From the NCBI GenBank assembly GCA_907165275.2, contig OU015672.1, positions 5,872,501 to 5,936,500 on the forward strand: a DNA stretch of 64,000 nt. The letters run 5' to 3'. The position numbers and the translations under genes are program-made. Positions 13,801-22,437 of this stretch are shown in pieces (position 1 is the first letter of the stretch; every line of letters starts with the position of its first letter). This DNA comes from Zygaena filipendulae. Its lineage: Eukaryota > Arthropoda > Insecta > Lepidoptera > Zygaenidae. The notes under the pieces were generated by a model. The model made no database searches and had not been told where the DNA came from. It was given only the letters and a program-made list of their open reading frames with translations.

Positions 13801-16800
13801 CAACGTGCATGCCAAATTTCATCCAAATCCGTTCAGCCGTTTTTGCGTAATTGAGTAACAAACATCCAAACATCCACACTTTCACATTTATAATATTAGT
13901 AGGATAAAAACACGCGATCTCGGTGCTATTTAGTTTACAAAAAAAAAAAACAATTCTGTATATACCATTAAGATAAAATTATGTTTTCATTCAAGCGTTT
14001 TTCAAATCAGTTTTATTTTCATGAAATGTTCAGGTACTTTTGTTGTTTTCAAAGCTCTTTTCTCAGTAAACAACGTCTTTTTATACACACAAAACAAAAA
14101 AACATATTATGGAACGTTTAAACTTTACTGTCTAAAACAGCAATATAAATACAATAAATACATAGTCTTCCACTTGAAGGATCGGTGTAAAAAATTGAAG
14201 TTTTACGTTGTATGTAGTGTATGTAGATTCACAGTTTCATATAAACGTCGATATCTAAGTAGAAACGAAATATTTAACCATTATTATTGTGTGACTGATG
14301 AACACAGGGTTCCATTTTCCAGTCTGGGTGTGTTTATATATCTATAGTATAATATATACATGTAATTCTATGTAGTATAGGTATACTATTTTTGCTTGGT
14401 TTCCACGACACAAGCTAATAATAGCTTGCTGTGGGATCAAGTAGATCTGTGTGTTGTGAAGTGGATTATTATTATTATTATTTAAAAAAAAAACGGTTGA
14501 ATAAACAAAATTGATACATTTTGCTTAAACCACACTTAAGCATAGAACACAAACTTCAATTTGCGAGCCATTTTGCGACAACATTTTTTTCGTCTGTGAT
14601 TGTAAATATCTTAGTACATAATATTATATAATATTTTGTAATTTTTTTTGTTAACACAAAAATATATGACGGGACCGATATAAGTATATCCGATTCGGAT
14701 TTCAGTGGAAAACTCCCATGACTCATGAAACTAAAATTGACGAACGAGTCCAATGAAAATGCGAATACATAATGTTTTGATCCTGGCACTTTTAGCAGGT
14801 GTATTTTCCATTAACTCAAAAAAGAATTGTACTCTTGTAAAATGTTTAGCTTAGCTGTTTTTCCAGTTAACGATCTCTTTTAAAAATCTCCGTCTGATTA
14901 ATTCTTTTAACACAATTATGTGGGTGTATCCTAGACGTACCCAGCTCTTTGAGCTATTCCTGGCAATTCAGAAAAATACTGTTCTTTGCGATAATATTTT
15001 TTAAGTTTTGTACTATCTATCAGGTATATATATAAATATCGTGTGATCTATCTTTCCCTTTATCAAGTATTTGTCTGAAATATAATGTAACGGGACGGCG
15101 ACATAGCGCTCGTTATATTTCTTTCATAATCCTACTAATATTATAAACGCGAAAGTTTGTGAGTATGGATGGATGTTTGTTACTCTTTCACACAAAAACT
15201 ACTAGATGGATTTAAATGAAACTTTACAATAATATAGATTATACATCAGATTGACACATAGGGTACTTTTATCCCGGAATTCCCGCGGGAACTCTGAAAT
15301 TAACGCGGGTGAAACCGCGGGGCACAACTAGTATAATATAATATTATATTAACTTGTTTCTTATTTCTACTGTAGATACTTATTCAATTTCGTGTTTTGT
15401 TTGATGAGATTGTACTGAAATTGTATTTAAATTATAATTTACTAGCTGTCCCCCGCGATTTCATCCGCGGTAATTTCGGAGTTCCCACGGAGGTTGCGGG
15501 AAAAAAGTACTTTATGTCCTTCAGTTCCCGCGGGAATTCCGGGATAAAAACTATCCTATCTTTTAAGTTGGACCATATTATAAATGGTTGCAAAATTTTA
15601 TCAAAATCCGTTCAGTAGTTTCGGAGTCCATCGCGGACAAACAACGTGACACGTGATTTATATATATTAGATGTGTAGACATAAAATCAAAAATACTGTT
15701 TACAAGTTTGTCAAGCTAAGAATTTTTCACTTCTCACGTGCAGTCCTACAACTGACTTTTTTATGTGAAACATTTAACACAGAGGCTCTGACTGGCGACG
15801 TGTCGCCACGCCTACAGCTATATGAATGTGTTAATAGCTTTTTATTTTCCAAAGCCTCAGTAATAATTCACCTACGGCCGCACACAGAGTCGACTTTAAT
15901 GATTACTTAATTAAGTATAGATTTTTAAAACAAAACTGCCGCAATCAGAGACGTTCAGTAAATTAATGTTAATTGGCATTTAATGAGATGTGACTTAATT
16001 AGTTAAATGCCAATTAACATTAATTTATGAAACTTGTCTGATTACGGCAGTTTTGTTTTAAAAATCTATACTTAATTAAGTAATCATTAAAGCCACTCTG
16101 AGTGCGACGGTTAGTGACCCTCCCCTAAAATTAAGGGCTATATGTACATGCCTGCTTTTATGCTAATTATTTCTACAAAATAAATCAATGTTTCACATCT
16201 GCCAGATGTCCCGCGACGGCTGAATTTTCGTTCCTCCCACCAGGTAGAGAACTGCCTTTCCACGTACGAGCCGCACGCGTGCGTCGTCGTGTACTCGGTG
16301 GTGGCGAGGAGTTCGTTCGTGCGCGCCGCGGAGCTGCTGGCGTACCTGGCCCGCGAGCAGTTCACCGTGGAGCGGACCACCGTGCTGGTGGGGAACAAGG
16401 CGGACCTCGCCCGGGCCAGGCAGGTCACCACTAACGGTGAGCGGTGAACTCCACACAATTGCCTGGATGCCGCGCCGATCGCGCTGTGTTTGTACGATAT
16501 CACCAAAGAAAACTGCGAATTTTCACATTTTTTTTTTATTCCGGACGCTCTTTCAAAGGTCAACCAACACTATCTTCTAAAAAAAGTTGATACATATATA
16601 CAGCCGAATACAGAACCTACCTCCTTTTTGGAAGGCGGTTAATAATCCCCTGGAACCGAAGCCGATCGCGCTATATCATAACGATATTGATAAACCATAT
16701 AAACATGACGACTGCAGCTCTATCATTCGGCACCTTTGCTTTTTGACATAAAAAGGTGTTTTCTTTTTCGTTATTTAGCACTTCATCACGCGTGATTTTT

Positions 16801-18587
16801 GATGGTGTTTGTTAATATACATACTAGAAAATTCTGATGCTTCGTGCTAAAAAAACCATTTAGGAACCATGAGGAAAGGTATGCAAAATAACGGAAATTA
16901 TTTTGCACGCCTTTCCTCTTTTACTTGCCGCGGCCCGCGAGCGACTTTAAGTATAACCGTAAAACCTCTGGCACCGCTTTCTTCGTATGTATACCTACTT
17001 ACTTAATGAATTTCTTTTGAATTTTTATTACGAGCGCTAACATAAAAGCCGTTTGCTTCGACTGCGTGTAATTATTCACTCAGTGTTCTAGATACTTTTT
17101 TAAAAGAAAATCAACCCCAAACCAGGTGAAGTTTGTAGTAGTTCGCTTTTACGCGTACAGTGGAATCCATTCACAAAGCCAACCTAACGTTGCCATGGAA
17201 ATTAATCACGTTTTAATTGGGTGTGTTATAAGGTTTCATTATATCACGACCAACTTTACCTCTCTACGTGTTATGTAATCCTAATCTTTTGTTTGTAAAA
17301 GAGACTGTGTTTTCACTTTGGAAATTAGCACTTTACGCCCTCTTATGACATAGATATTTTGATCAGTTTATGGATTTTATTGCATCAAACAGTGACAGTA
17401 ATTATATTGACGTATCTGTGATATCCAAATGGCTGAATCGAGATTAACTTTTTCTAACTGAGTTCCCAAAAAGGAGGAGGCGTATGTTTTTTTTTATGTT
17501 TGGTGGGTTTAAAATTGGTATTCTCTACTTGAATCAAAAGAATATAGTAAACTATAACAGTTAACAATTTTCTTTAATTTAAAAGTGGTGAAAACTGCTA
17601 TTCCGAATCACTAAAACCATAAAGGGTAATATTTTAGTTTCAGAATCATAGACGTAAAAAAAACGTGATATTTAGTACATCACTGGTCAGAACACTAAAA
17701 TTACGTTTAATGATTATTTCAAATGTTGGTAATGATTTGCGTGCAGAGGGTAAAGCGCTGGCGTCTTCGAGGGACAGCAAGTTCATAGAGACCTCTTCGG
17801 GCATCCAGCATAACGTGGACGAACTGCTGGTGGGCATCCTGAAGCAGATCCGACTCAAGGAGAGCCGGGACAAGAAGCAAGCGAAGAAAATCAACAAGGT
17901 ACACCCTTCTTCTTTGTTTATTCTTCTTCTTTTATGTTTGCTTGCTTCTTCTGTTACCCAGCTAGTTACTTTATCAGAATTTAGACCCTTAAAGGTGTGA
18001 AACTGCAGTTTAAAAGATATGAACAGAAAAATCTTGGCGGCCATCGAGATATGGTTTTAAATTCTAACACACACATAAAATATCGTCACTGCGACACATT
18101 ATTTATTGGTTAATCAGGTCGATAATAATCGATCGTGAAACACAACATAATCCATTTTTAACACAAATATTACAGAACTTAGGTATATATCGGAAGAAAA
18201 CCTATAGGTACATATATCGGAGGATACCTGGCTTTTAACCTAACGACCACTTTTGGAAAGTTTGGCCGCAATTTCGATTGCCTTCGAAAATTATACCGAA
18301 ACATATAAAATTGACACAATTTTTTTTGTTTTTTTTCGCTTTTTTCTGAATTTACGATTTTATATAGGTACATCACTCTAAAACTTGCTTTTGCTTACAG
18401 TAAATACTTACTTTTTTGTCTCTATACCTATAAAAACTTTATTTTTTTTATTTAGGAATCGAAGCCATCCAAACTGGCCAGTTCCCGCACGCACATCTCT
18501 CTCAGCATCGCACGGGAACTACTGCAGAAAATTTGCATCAATGACATCTCCAAATCTAAATCGTGTGAGAATCTTCATGTGCTGTGA
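1876..18587 (+). CDS. RGK-family (Rad/Gem/Kir-like) small GTPase, 3' six exons
   Basis: Exons: 1876-1975, 2580-2688, 10557-10648, 16244-16436, 17747-17898 and 18456-18587 (stop TGA 18585-18587). All junctions are GT-AG and the frame is kept throughout, giving 258 residues. Seen: a Ser/Pro/Asp-rich lead-in; P-loop GDAGVGKT in exon 2; IDHPSTEMS where ordinary Ras proteins have the DxxG motif; NKAD guanine motif in exon 4; ETSSG and VDELLVGILKQIRL in exon 5; and the C-terminus SKSKSCENLHVL without a CAAX box. The missing DxxG and the C-terminal Cys motif are RGK hallmarks. Known of the family: RGK proteins bind calmodulin and the voltage-gated calcium channel beta subunit at the membrane and inhibit the channels. 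The first visible exon opens one base into a codon, so at least one upstream exon exists and was not found. Which of the insect Rgk paralogues this is cannot be told from the window. Confidence 0.93.
2300..2477 (+). mobile_element. Non-autonomous Helitron, degenerate, intron 1 of GTPase gene
   Basis: Carries the recurring core (TTTGTTTGTTACG, then CCGGAATTACTGCGGGAACT, then GGGTGAAACCGCGGG) and ends in CTAA, which fits the Helitron CTRR terminus. The 5' end is worn. Confidence 0.6.
2504..2543 (+). mobile_element. Helitron 3'-end fragment next to GTPase exon 2
   Basis: Only the terminal GTGGAACCGCGGG hairpin half and CTAG (2540-2543) remain. The CTAG lies 36 bp upstream of the exon at 2580, so the Helitron terminus sits in the branch-point region of that intron. 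Confidence 0.5.
3602..3783 (-). mobile_element. Non-autonomous Helitron, divergent
   Basis: Reads GGTTCCCCGCGATTTTATTC at one end and CGCATTTATAATATTAATG at the other, the minus-strand order of the family, with GGGATAAAAGTACC inside. The CTAG is lost. Confidence 0.55.
3867..4041 (+). mobile_element. Non-autonomous Helitron
   Basis: Contains TTTGTTTGTTACGCTTTCAC, TCATGAAATTTTGCATACAC, and the 3' GGGTGAAACCGCC followed by CTAG (4038-4041). The TCCTACTAATATTATAAATG 5' block is missing. Confidence 0.65.
5132..5298 (+). mobile_element. Non-autonomous Helitron
   Basis: TTTGTTACTCAATCACGCAA, GGATGAAATTTGGCATGCAC and GGTGAAACCGTGGGGCACAG are all family blocks; it ends in CTAG at 5295-5298. The 5' terminus is absent. 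Confidence 0.7.
5804..5980. mobile_element. MITE with AGCTTTTATT ends, copy 1
   Basis: Begins AGCTTTTATT and ends AAATAAAAGCTTTT, a short inverted repeat. The inside has CAAAATTTCAGCTCAATCGG. A clearly related copy is at 46697-46865. Confidence 0.6.
6144..6468. mobile_element. MITE, CCACAGA..AGAAAA terminal repeats, copy 1
   Basis: Left end CCACAGAGAAAATAAATTAA, right end TTTTCTGTTCTGTGG. The body (sharing GTGAATTTTGAAAACAGTGA and TTTCTTTACGTT) also occurs at 25623-25954, 53442-53918 and 55578-56092. No coding potential. Confidence 0.7.
6889..7006. mobile_element. MITE with CGTTAACGC-TAGAAAACT inverted ends
   Basis: Left TTCGTTAACGCTTAGAAAAC and right AGTTTTCTATGCGTTAACGA are inverted repeats with one- or two-base differences. 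A related copy is at 45644-45753 (shared CACGTAAAAT and CCACGTGA blocks, partly rearranged). Confidence 0.65.
7040..7213. mobile_element. Foldback MITE with about 60-bp arms
   Basis: The left arm contains GACAATGTTTTGACAA and GATCGTTAACTAGGGACC; the right arm holds their reverse complements GGTCCCTAGTTAACGATC and TTGTCAAAACATTGTC. About 45 bp of AT-rich loop separates them. The transcript would fold into a long hairpin. Non-coding. Confidence 0.8.
8604..8938. mobile_element. hAT-type MITE with CAGTGGCG ends and 8-bp flank repeat
   Basis: Ends are CAGTGGCGAAATTACC and GGTAAATCCGCCACTG, inverted with small differences. The flanking 8-mers CATGCAGA (8596-8603) and CATACAGA (8939-8946) match at 7 of 8 bases, as expected for an aged hAT target duplication. 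A related element is at 43511-43838. Confidence 0.75.
10827..10985 (-). mobile_element. Non-autonomous Helitron
   Basis: Minus-strand copy starting at CTAG (10827-10830) with the CCGCGGTTTCACCCGCGG hairpin, GGATAAAAAGTACCCTATGT and ATCCAAATCCGTTAAGCCG. The 5' end is truncated. Confidence 0.75.
11496..11732. mobile_element. Long palindromic MITE (CGGCCGCACTCAGAGTCGAC family), copy A
   Basis: About 237 bp, almost entirely a perfect foldback. The left half has AGTCGACTTTAAGGATTACT, TTGCCGCAATCAGAGACG and TTAATTGGCATTTAA; the right half has their complements in reverse order. The ends CGGCCGCATTCAGAG and CTCTGAGTGCTGCGG are inverted. No coding. Confidence 0.85.
12749..12938 (+). mobile_element. 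Non-autonomous Helitron
   Basis: TACTATTATAAATGCGAATG at the 5' side, CCCGGAATTTCCAGGGGAAC inside, and GCGGGTGAAACCGCGGGGAT near the 3' end. The terminal CTAG is mutated to CTAT. Confidence 0.65.
13305..13460 (+). mobile_element. LINE 3' end with (CATT)n tail
   Basis: GCCTGGAAGAGATAGCTACA followed by AAGGGCGCCATTTGG and TTCAATAAAGTGTTTTTCAT, ending in a CATT microsatellite. This is the usual layout of non-LTR 3' ends in this window (also near 53700). Confidence 0.5.
13507..13705 (-). mobile_element. Non-autonomous Helitron, tandem unit 1
   Basis: Full-length 199-bp unit on the minus strand: 5' TCCTACTAATATTATAAATG at the 13705 side and CTAG at 13507-13510, with the CCGCGGGTGAAACCGCGG hairpin just inside the CTAG. 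The next unit begins at 13706 with no spacer. Confidence 0.9.
13706..13904 (-). mobile_element. Non-autonomous Helitron, tandem unit 2
   Basis: A second full 199-bp unit in the same orientation, about 95% identical to the first by eye. It is flanked by A and T on the host side, as expected for Helitron insertion between A and T. Confidence 0.9.
14288..14483 (+). mobile_element. 5'-truncated tRNA-derived SINE
   Basis: GATGAACACAGGGTTCCATT, then CAGTCTGGGTGTG, then TTCCACGACACAAGC, and a 3' (ATT)n tail at 14464-14483. This matches the reverse complement of the SINE at 44747-45028 but lacks the A- and B-box head. Confidence 0.7.
15130..15331 (+). mobile_element. Non-autonomous Helitron, full length
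   Basis: Starts TCCTACTAATATTATAAACG (15130), ends GGTGAAACCGCGGGGCACAA and CTAG (15328-15331). Host A precedes and T follows. Confidence 0.85.
15442..15668 (-). mobile_element. Non-autonomous Helitron, divergent subtype
   Basis: CTAG at 15442, CCCGCGATTTCATCCGCGG hairpin, GTTCCCGCGGGAATTCCGGG, and the end TATATATTAGA. Related to 57417-57599. Confidence 0.65.
15875..16110. mobile_element. Long palindromic MITE, copy B
   Basis: Same family as 11496-11732. Starts CGGCCGCACACAGAGTCGAC and ends in the inverted CCACTCTGAGTGCGACGG; GCCAATTAACATTAATTTAT lies in the right arm. It ends only about 130 bp before GTPase exon 4. Confidence 0.85.
16437..17746 (+). other. Intron 4 of the GTPase gene
   Basis: Contains a repeated GCCGATCGCGCT motif at about 16480 and 16670 and AAAAAGGAGGAGG/CCTCCTTTTTGG ends near 16620 and 17470 that resemble the ACCGACTTC MITE family. 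No coding. The next intron (17899-18455) is AT-rich and holds nothing I recognise. Confidence 0.5.
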
Positions 18588-19600
18588 GCTTATGAACTCT
18601 TAGTATTTTTGTACTTATCTTCTATAAGCAACTAAAGTGCTAGGACTTCTGGGACTTCATAGTTTTTGAAATTTCTTTATCCTTTGTGAGTTCAAAATTA
18701 AACTCCTAGTCGTTGGACTTAGTTAGAAGTTAATTAACTTTAACCATTAAAATGTCTATTATTTGAATATTTGATATATTTTGTATAAAGCGGTTCTTTT
18801 TTTTATTTTATGAACTATTTTAGTGAAACTGCTCTTTAAAGATTCTGATCTTTTTATGCGTAAATAGTTTTTTAGATTAGTTGTTAAACCTTTATTACTT
18901 TAAATACTTTCAAAATAAATCTATAAACTAATACAAAACATTCTAAAATCTTAAAGAATCTTAGTAAGTATTACTAAAAATGATGTTAAATGTTTAAGGT
19001 ATTTCATAAATTTACAAATAATTTCAGTGACTGAAAAGTGAAAATTCCCAAAATATTTTATTTTTCCACAGAACAGATAACGCTTCGCTTCGTCCCATTT
19101 ATCTTTTAATTAAATATCTGCCTTTTGGTGAAAACTTTTGCATAATTTTAAATTGTAACTTTCTGAAATTCATTTTCCATTGAACCTTGATATTTTGATG
19201 GTAACTTTTCTGCTTGGTAGGTACATTTGGAATGTTTCCTAAATTAGATTATTAATTATCAAAAAAAAAACATCAACACGAATTTTACTAAAGGTGCTAA
19301 GTATTCTAGTTTACAGATAAAAAAAATAAACTGGAGGCAGCAGAATTCATCGTTATTAGTTAGCTTACAATTTCATTACGTACACTAATCAATTATAATC
19401 AATTAAATCATGTTGTATGGCTGAACTACCATTTTTTTTCATAGTTAGATGATTGTCGTCTAACTGATTTATTTATTTAGCAATTAATGCACACAAGGAT
19501 AACATAAAAAGAAAGTATAAAAGTAAACATGTACAAGGGTCATACTTATTCCATACCATTGGAATTTCTTCCAGCAAACCCGCAACAGGAGAACCGGTTA
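18588..19600 (+). other. Probable 3' UTR of the RGK GTPase gene
   Basis: AT-rich DNA without a convincing reading frame directly follows the GTPase stop codon. The first AATAAA is at 18914-18919 and could end a short 3' UTR. No repeat family recognised elsewhere in the window appears before the foldback element at 19617. The true cleavage site cannot be set without transcripts. Confidence 0.4.
18914..18919 (+). promoter_or_regulatory. Candidate poly(A) signal AATAAA, GTPase gene
   Basis: First AATAAA after the stop codon at 18587, in an AT-rich setting. Position fits a polyadenylation signal, but further AATAAA hexamers follow and usage is unknown. Confidence 0.3.
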
Positions 19601-19616
19601 GAATTGGCTAATTTGG

Positions 19617-19751
19617 GGGGCTAAGATGCGCAACACGATAAAATTTTATCGAGCCATTTTATCGATTCTCGTCGACATATTGTATGGTTTTGTCGACGAG
19701 AATCGATAAAATGGCTCGATATAATTTTATCGTGTTGCGCATCTTAGCCCC
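19617..19751. mobile_element. Foldback MITE (GGGGCTAAGATGCG), copy 1
   Basis: Two arms of about 55 bp, nearly perfect inverted repeats: GATAAAATTTTATCGAGCCA and GAATCGATAAAATGGC, meeting around GTCGAC. The same element, inverted, is at 28746-28879. Confidence 0.85.
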
Positions 19752-20363
19752 AATGGTGTGCCTCGGTTCGATAAGATATAATAATATACACTATACAAAA
19801 ATAAATGTTTCCGATGTTTTAACAATCTGTTATCACAAAAAGTCATAGATATGGGAAGTACCTCTACTACAGATACTATAATACTATACCCTCTACCCTC
19901 CGCGGCCGTCTGTATAATTTATACAGGCCGGGGTCGTACGGTGTAGGCTCCTTTCAGCATCTATTTCGAACCCTGAGCAGGAAAATAGTTTTACAAAGGA
20001 TCAATTTTACATCACCATGGCGATTCGCCATAATTGATTTAGATTGAAGTATAGAAGAACGGATTTTTATAACCGAGAAACACTGTCCATTGGCGGAATT
20101 GTGATAATATTACACGCCATATTAAAGAAGAAGTAGGTACTTATACAAGCAACAATACACGACGACTAGCTGTCGTTGTATCGAACTAAAAAAAAAGATA
20201 TACCTAAGTTAAAAAAAACATATACATCATAACTCAAAGACCTAGTCACAGACATGGGATTTATAGAGAAATGAAAAAAATATAATTAAGCGAGACGTAT
20301 CAGTTGGAGTTTAAGAGCCAGATCACATTCAAAGTGCATAAGAAAAATTTAACAAAAAAAATT

Positions 20364-20555
20364 AAACCGACTTCAAGAGTTCCGTAGTCTATCTTCAAAA
20401 CTCACCATCAGATATTTATGAAATTTAAATGGGACCATTTCGGAATAAACTCCTTTCGAACAAAAACAGATTTTTGCAAATCCATATATATATGATCGAA
20501 CATACATAAAATATATATATCTGGATTGCTAACCTCTTCCTTTTTGAAGGCGGTC
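20364..20555. mobile_element. MITE with AACCGACTTCAA ends
   Basis: AAACCGACTTCAAGAG at the left and TTTTTGAAGGCGGTC at the right. The body shares TGGGACCATTTCGGAATAAA (inverted) with 47797-48000. Confidence 0.65.
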
Positions 20556-22114
20556 AAAAATGCCAACACCGAAAATCTCTCAAATATACTTTTCATTACT
20601 CATACTCGGAAAGTAGGTCTGACGTTGCCTGAGAAGCGGGTTGAAAGTAACCCTTTTCAGCCCTAGGGAGAATCGCTTTCAACTGACAACTGTCAAATTA
20701 TTAAAAAAAAACTAGGTCTATTTTCACATTTCTATTGAACCATGTTTCAACTTTCTATACAGCCAGCGCGATGTAAAATTGAAATAATACTTAATAATTA
20801 AAGAAAATATTTTTTTTGGGTCGCCACAATGTAATTAAAAAATACTGGCTGAATAGCTAGCCGGCCAAAGAAAAAGAAATAGGTGGGAAAGTGTCAAGCG
20901 ACTATCCGATCTTCACTCATTTTTTCTTTAGCTAATTCCTATTTTTATTTTGACTTTCCTTGCATTCGTAATGAAAAGCACAGTGTTACCCTCGGGAGAA
21001 ACTACTTTCACCCCTAGGATAACAATGTACTATTATTGCCCACACAGTAGAAGACAATATCTCTATAAATCGAACACCTTTATTTTGCAAGCCCAGTGCC
21101 TTCGTACTTTTAACTCTACTGTCAGGCTCACGAAAGAAATAGTAGTTAACTGTCAGAGAATGCCGCAAGGCATTAAGTTCGCCATTTGTACTTTTTTGTG
21201 CACGAAAAACAAACAAATAATATGCGTCCGGAACAGTGATTAAAGAACATAATTTCTCTTTGAATTGCAATCATTTTTCCGCAACTAGCTCTTCGTCAGC
21301 CGCACTAATGCGGTCTAGTTAAAAAAAAGTGCTTTCCATCTTGGATGCTCCAGCAAAAAAAAATGCGGTTAAGGCAACTTCAAAACATCTATAGACGAAC
21401 ACTATTCTATATACCAACTCGTAGCTAACATTCGAGTGTAACCAAACATAAAGTTATAACGGAACCGGATGTCCGCCGCCCTACATGTAGGTATATCACA
21501 TGAAACAACGCTTTTTCATTCCATTTAAAATCATTCGCTGTGGATTCTCAGAGACATAGATTAGATTTAGATAGAGCAAGTTGATTTATATCTAACCAAG
21601 CGAGCCACAATTATTTCGTTCTTATGCTAATGCAATCAAAAGTTTCTAGCAAAGGAATTCATTAAGCTAGCTCAGTAAAGCATTTTTGACTACGATTTGC
21701 TTCGACCGCAGTTAAAAACGTCATCGGCACAAAACACATTACATTCGGAATTTCGTACTCTTTATATGAAACTATACTTGCACGCTTGAAAAGACAACTT
21801 GTACGTATACATATAGTCTATTCTACACATAAGAAGGCCGATTAAAAATAAGACATTATTTCTACGACTATGCTAATAGGCACAGAACAACATTCAGCAC
21901 ACGCAGAATCATGGAATTGAAACAATAGAGATTAAAGAATATTGAATAAATAGAGATCACGTGGCTGCGGTTTTGGCGCGCACATTCAATTTTGTTTAAA
22001 TTTCGAACGGAATTTTGGATTTAACTAAGGCTCTGTGTAATACTATCTCTATGTTTTATACGCTTCCTTTGGTATAATACCATATTGTAACTAACTCTTA
22101 TGCAATATGTGAAT

Positions 22115-22437
22115 GGGCATGTTGACTAATTTTTATTTTTTAGTCCGTCTTGTAGATTATTAAAAAATATTGGACACGTATTTTTTCTTTTTTTACGTAA
22201 TCAAAAAATAACGGCGATATATTGAGTTGAAATTTCGCGTGACGTCACTATTCTGACAGTTTGTATGGCTGTTTTGCGGTTAGTGACGTCACGACCTCCT
22301 CATCCTAAACTTTAATGCGCTTTATCTCTGTATATTTTAATTTATTTAAAAAAGCAAAAAATACGTGTCTATTGTTTTTTTATTTTCTAACTGACGGACT
22401 AATTAGAATTTTGATTTTCAAAAGTAGTCAACATCCC
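22115..22437. mobile_element. MITE carrying two TGACGTCA octamers, copy 1
   Basis: Ends GGGCATGTTGACTA and TAGTCAACATCCC are inverted. Subterminal AGTCCGTC and GACGGACT also pair. TGACGTCA occurs at 22240-22247 and 22284-22291. Copies are at 38087, 46113 and 54980. Confidence 0.8.

Larger units (their letters stand above)
10649..16243 (+). other. Intron 3 of the GTPase gene (5.6 kb)
   Basis: Contains Helitrons (10827, 12749, the tandem pair at 13507, 15130, 15442), two long palindromic MITEs (11496, 15875) and a 5'-truncated SINE (14288). Nothing recognisable between 11735 and 12745 or between 14485 and 15125. Confidence 0.6.

Noticed and set aside
10827..13904. Spaced similar repeats suggesting a CRISPR-like array
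   Set aside because: Copies are dispersed, in both orientations, about 200 bp long and have TC...CTAG termini. They are Helitrons.
16138..16563. 141-codon and 87-codon minus-strand ORFs
   Set aside because: They lie antisense to the GC-rich GTPase exon 4 (NKAD motif) and show no domain.
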